This document shows, one piece after another, positions 6,695-8,751 of a stretch of 8,751 bases of DNA (positions are counted from its first letter, which is position 1; the number at the start of each line of letters is the position of its first letter). A program made the translations under genes and the position numbers. Source of the DNA: an uncultured Alphaproteobacteria bacterium (GTDB taxonomy: Bacteria; Pseudomonadota; Alphaproteobacteria; RUG11792). The notes below the pieces were generated by a model. The model worked only from the letters and a program-made list of their open reading frames with translations, searched no databases and was not told where the DNA came from. The stretch covers positions 1 to 8,751 of the forward strand of contig CAJOOW010000078.1 in assembly GCA_905236375.1 (NCBI GenBank), written 5' to 3'.

Positions 6695-7969
6695 TCAAAA
6701 GCGGATAATGTCAAATCCGACATAATTTTCTCGATTTTTTAATTCAGTTAGCGCCCAGACAAGAGCATCGACTCTGTCTGGGGATTTTTCTGGGGGTTCG
6801 TCGTATGATAGAGATAACATCTGTTCTTCAAGATTAAGGAAGTCCTTTTGATGAAAGACCTTATTGTTTGAATAGAGAAGGGCAACAGGTTCCGCCCTTG
6901 CGATCTTTCCTTTAATTGCTCGAACCGTTTTAAATGGGGCAAATGGCTCGATAGTTTTGATCATTTCTCCGACCAAATCACCCCCGTTATTGACTTCGGC
7001 GACAATGCAACTGGCCCCATAATCATGAACAGCTCTGCATGTTGTTTTTGCCCATTCTTGAGGGGTATATTTCCCGCTTAAATCGTCAAGGATATAGATC
7101 TTTTCGTCATATCCAAGACCAGCAACGATGATTCCTGTTTCATCTGAGTTTTCACTATTGCTAACTGCAGGATCAACCCCAACTACAACTCTTTGGAGAT
7201 TTGATCTTTCGATCTCTCTATATTGAATATCTTCACGTTTCCAGACTGTATTTTCCTTTGTCATAACAAGTTGGCCTTCGAGTTCTTGTTTCCCTAGCCA
7301 AGTATTGCCATAAGTTTCAGTGATAGTTTTTATAAATCGCTTGCTTAGGTTTTCGGCGTTTTGGAAAGTTGAGCCAGTTGTAAGATGGGTAAATGGAGAC
7401 TCCATAAGTTTCTTCAGAATTTTCAATGGTTTTGGAGTTGTTGTTATGATGCATCTTGGATCATCTCCAAGTCGAAGAGAAAATAGGATTTGGTGCCATG
7501 TCTCTTCTGGATGCCTGTATTTTGCAAATTCATCCATCCATACTAAATCAAACTGATACCCTCGGATTTTTTCATAGTTATCACCTCCGATTAAATATGC
7601 TCTGGCGCCGTTTTCCCATTCAATCATATTTCTTGAACGGTAGAATTTGAAATTTAAAATCGATGGATCTTCGATTTTTTCTTCTTTGTTTTTAAACATT
7701 TTTTGAGCGATTGTTGTTGAAAGGAGGCCAGAGATTCCTTCGACCATAACGTCTCTGGCTTCTTTTGCTGTTTTTGCGACGATCGCAATATGTTTATATT
7801 TTCCACTGTTGACTAGCTCCATGATTGCTTCGGCGCCGGTTCTGGTTTTACCAAAACCTCGGCCAGCTAGGATCAACCATAGCCATGATTCTTTGTCACC
7901 TTCTGGAAAAATTTGTTCGGGCCTGGCAATATCCCGCCAGTTGGGAATTTCATTATTATTGTTATTCAT
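6695..7969 (-). CDS. terL: phage/GTA-type large terminase subunit (DNA-packaging ATPase-nuclease)
   Basis: Protein of 424 aa that would power DNA translocation into a capsid and cut the DNA. The N-terminal ATPase has Walker A 'GRGFGKTRTG' (36-45, Lys41), Walker B 'LVWMDE' (142-147) and coupling motif 'TTTP' (176-179). The C-terminal RNase H-like nuclease keeps its acidic residues in 'VVVGVDPAVS' (Asp266), 'VAEVNNGG' (Glu325) and 'SPDRVDALVWAL' (Asp398/Asp401). Sequence style matches the terminases of alphaproteobacterial gene transfer agents and related phages. AAGGA at 7979-7983, 9 nt before the ATG, supports the start. All motifs are intact, so the gene appears to be under selection. It stands alone: the stop is 6 bp from the end of convergent ppiD, and no portal, capsid or small terminase gene lies beside it, as in lineages whose GTA genes are scattered. 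Confidence 0.92.
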   Translation of the reverse strand: MNNNNNEIPNWRDIARPEQIFPEGDKESWLWLILAGRGFGKTRTGAEAIMELVNSGKYKHIAIVAKTAKEARDVMVEGISGLLSTTIAQKMFKNKEEKIEDPSILNFKFYRSRNMIEWENGARAYLIGGDNYEKIRGYQFDLVWMDEFAKYRHPEETWHQILFSLRLGDDPRCIITTTPKPLKILKKLMESPFTHLTTGSTFQNAENLSKRFIKTITETYGNTWLGKQELEGQLVMTKENTVWKREDIQYREIERSNLQRVVVGVDPAVSNSENSDETGIIVAGLGYDEKIYILDDLSGKYTPQEWAKTTCRAVHDYGASCIVAEVNNGGDLVGEMIKTIEPFAPFKTVRAIKGKIARAEPVALLYSNNKVFHQKDFLNLEEQMLSLSYDEPPEKSPDRVDALVWALTELKNRENYVGFDIIRF

Positions 7970-8011
7970 TTTTATTTTTCCTTTTTGGAATTTTTATATT
8001 TTGTTATTGAG

Positions 8012-8025
8012 TAAGCGCGCGCTTA
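8012..8025. repeat. perfect 14-bp palindrome upstream of terL
   Basis: TAAGCGCGCGCTTA is its own reverse complement and stands out as pure alternating GC in very AT-rich DNA. It is 43 bp upstream of the terL start and just upstream of 'AAAATATAAA', a possible -10 on the minus strand, so an operator role is conceivable. Immediately beside it is a 6-bp inverted repeat AATCTC/GAGATT (8029-8034 and 8043-8048). Confidence 0.5.
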
Positions 8026-8057
8026 TATAATCTCTTTTTTGCGAGATTGTTTTAATT

Positions 8058-8072
8058 TTAAATTATTTTTAA
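8058..8072. promoter_or_regulatory. CtrA-like site (TTAA-N7-TTAA)
   Basis: TTAA-ATTATTT-TTAA matches the alphaproteobacterial CtrA consensus spacing exactly and lies about 90 bp upstream of terL. GTA genes in Rhodobacter depend on CtrA. The surrounding DNA is almost only A and T, so a chance match is quite possible. Confidence 0.25.
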
Positions 8073-8129
8073 TTTGGATTTTTTCAGAAAAATAAATAAA
8101 TCAAATAGAGGAATTGCGCGGAATTTTCA

Positions 8130-8342
8130 TTAACGTTGTTTGTAGTCTTCGATTTGATTTTCGTAATCAGATTTCAAATTCGTTTTTATAATTTTCTTGT
8201 AGGAGAAAAGTGGAGTTTGGCGCCCTGCATAATCACACTATGCCATAAAAAAAACAAGCAGCACGATTGCATTAAAATCTTTAAAAGTTTGATAATTTGT
8301 GAAAAATTGCGCGAGCGCTATCTCCAAGACTTTATAAGTAAA
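8130..8342 (-). pseudogene. possible remnant of a small lipoprotein gene, interrupted by TAG
   Basis: One minus-strand frame is open from 8342 to a TAG at 8238-8240 and then to a TAA at 8130-8132. Across the TAG it reads '...FNAIVLLVFFMA', stop, 'CDYAGRQTPLFSYKK' and ends '...SDYENQIEDYKQR'. A hydrophobic stretch followed by Cys and then a polar, charged tail resembles a lipoprotein signal peptide with its lipobox. The stop occupies the position just before the Cys. A run of eight T lies 6 nt upstream of the TAG, so a frameshift history is also possible. There is no ATG start in this frame, only a TTG near 8318. I do not recognise the family. It may be a decayed gene or simply an open frame in AT-rich DNA. 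Confidence 0.25.
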
Positions 8343-8349
8343 TCAGCAC

Positions 8350-8363
8350 AAAGAGCGCTCTTT
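8350..8363. repeat. perfect 14-bp palindrome
   Basis: AAAGAGCGCTCTTT is self-complementary. With GCGCGAGCGC (8309-8318) and the palindrome at 8012-8025 it forms a set of GCGC islands in an AT-rich gap. 'AATTGCGCG' also occurs twice (8112-8120 and 8305-8313). Function is unknown. Confidence 0.45.
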
Positions 8364-8641
8364 CATCTTTAAATTTTTCTGAAAAATAATTCAGTTAGCA
8401 GATATCAATGGCTAACTATCTCTAGCCTAAATCATCATATTATTTTTTGTCAAGGAATAAAAAGTCCCATAAAATTTTAAAGAAATTCGTCCTAAGTTAT
8501 ATTTTTAAACAGTTGTTATTCTTAAGCAAATAAGATCTTATCTTTCTTTTGTATAAATTTTCGCATGCACTAATTTCGTAAAATACACATTTTCTTTGAA
8601 ATGTTCTTGATTTTTATCATAAAAAAGTATACCCTGATAAA

Positions 8642-8696
8642 AGGGCGGGTAGTGTACACATAAAATATAGACCTCCGTGAGTTATCTACCTGTCCT
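8642..8696 (+). ncRNA. candidate structured RNA hairpin near right edge
   Basis: AGGGCGGGTAG (8642-8652) pairs along all 11 positions with CTACCTGTCCT (8686-8696) when G-U pairs are allowed. The enclosed loop holds a small CTC-CGT-GAG hairpin (8673-8681) and an exposed ACCTCC that resembles an anti-Shine-Dalgarno. Two of the pairs are G-U on the plus strand but would be A-C mismatches on the minus strand, so the plus strand is the likely transcript. TTGAAA (8596-8601), 16 nt, CATAAA (8618-8623) could be its promoter. It matches no RNA family I recognise. It could be a small RNA, or a leader element of a gene lying beyond the window. Confidence 0.3.
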
Positions 8697-8751
8697 ATCC
8701 AGACTTTTTGAATGTATTCAATGTTTTTTACATTTTTATATAAAGAATCGG

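Larger units (their letters stand above)
8080..8386. repeat. pair of 14-bp inverted repeats enclosing the remnant region
   Basis: TTTTTCAGAAAAAT at 8080-8093 and its exact reverse complement at 8373-8386 bound about 280 bp. They might be ends of a small non-autonomous element. However, the unit is itself nearly palindromic and A/T-rich, no target-site duplication is evident, and no transposase is present. Confidence 0.2.
7970..8751. other. AT-rich region without a convincing gene
   Basis: These 782 bp upstream of terL have no reading frame with a good start, ribosome site and recognisable product. They contain GCGC-rich palindromes, a CtrA-like site, a probable gene remnant, a pair of inverted repeats and a long hairpin near the right edge, each listed separately. 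The stretch 8400-8600 shows only a 7-bp stem at 8393-8417 (AGTTAGC/GCTAACT) and a 12-bp palindrome ATAAGATCTTAT (8530-8541). I saw no tRNA and no cluster of exact DnaA boxes. Confidence 0.6.

Noticed and set aside
6686..6697. Bidirectional terminator between ppiD and terL
   Set aside because: Only 6 bp separate the stop codons and no GC-rich hairpin was found there.
8238..8240. Recoded TAG (amber as sense codon) suggested by in-frame TAG here and at 4706
   Set aside because: rnpA ends with TAG exactly where the family ends, so TAG works as a stop; the two cases are better explained by decay or chance.
8202..8248. AGGAG followed by GTG and a 12-codon frame (MEFGALHNHTMP)
   Set aside because: The ribosome site is good but the peptide is very short, antisense to the remnant, and lies in AT-rich DNA where such matches arise by chance.
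8136..8372. Plus-strand frame of 78 codons in the right intergenic region
   Set aside because: TTG start without a ribosome site, no recognisable motif, and it runs antisense to the more protein-like remnant frame.
8706..8728. TTGAAT-GT-ATTCAA followed by T-run as an intrinsic terminator
   Set aside because: The 6-bp stem is AT-rich with a 2-nt loop, too weak and too tight for a standard terminator.

Overview
The window looks like chromosomal DNA from a low-GC alphaproteobacterium, possibly an intracellular one of the Holosporales/Rickettsiales kind. This placement is an inference. It rests on the AT-rich composition, a terminase of the gene-transfer-agent (GTA) type standing alone, a PpiD with the typical 'FCLWGVGDI' membrane anchor, and a YidC with the long periplasmic domain of Gram-negative bacteria. 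No rRNA, tRNA, transposase or CRISPR array was found.

Left block (1-4504, minus strand). A tightly packed, apparently single operon is read right to left: rpmH, rnpA, yidD, yidC, a phosphoethanolamine transferase of the EptA type, and a second, paralogous transferase cut by the left window edge. Neighbouring genes are separated by 1-21 nt or overlap by 11-17 nt. rpmH-rnpA-yidD-yidC is the ancient cluster for ribosomal protein L34, the RNase P protein and the membrane insertase. What is unusual is that it continues into two lipid A/envelope-modifying enzymes. rpmH is only 44 codons and fully intact. The most striking non-coding signal is a perfect 26-bp palindrome inside yidC (3583-3608) whose 16-bp core equals the consensus ParB-binding site parS. 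It suggests that the segment lies in the origin-proximal, ParB-loaded domain of the chromosome.

Centre (4505-6688). A 231-bp divergent intergenic region separates rpmH from a plus-strand gene for a membrane-anchored periplasmic folding factor of the PpiD/SurA-N type. YidC (insertion into the inner membrane), PpiD (periplasmic chaperone at the translocon exit) and the Ept enzymes together give the region an envelope-biogenesis theme.

Right block (6689-8751). A minus-strand large terminase subunit with intact ATPase and nuclease motifs lies tail-to-tail with ppiD, only 6 bp away. No portal, capsid or small terminase is visible beside it. Upstream of it are about 780 bp without a convincing gene. 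They hold several perfect GC-rich palindromes, a TTAA-N7-TTAA (CtrA-like) site, a remnant that resembles a small lipoprotein interrupted by TAG, a pair of 14-bp inverted repeats, and at the far right a long hairpin (8642-8696) whose G-U pairs suggest a plus-strand structured RNA.
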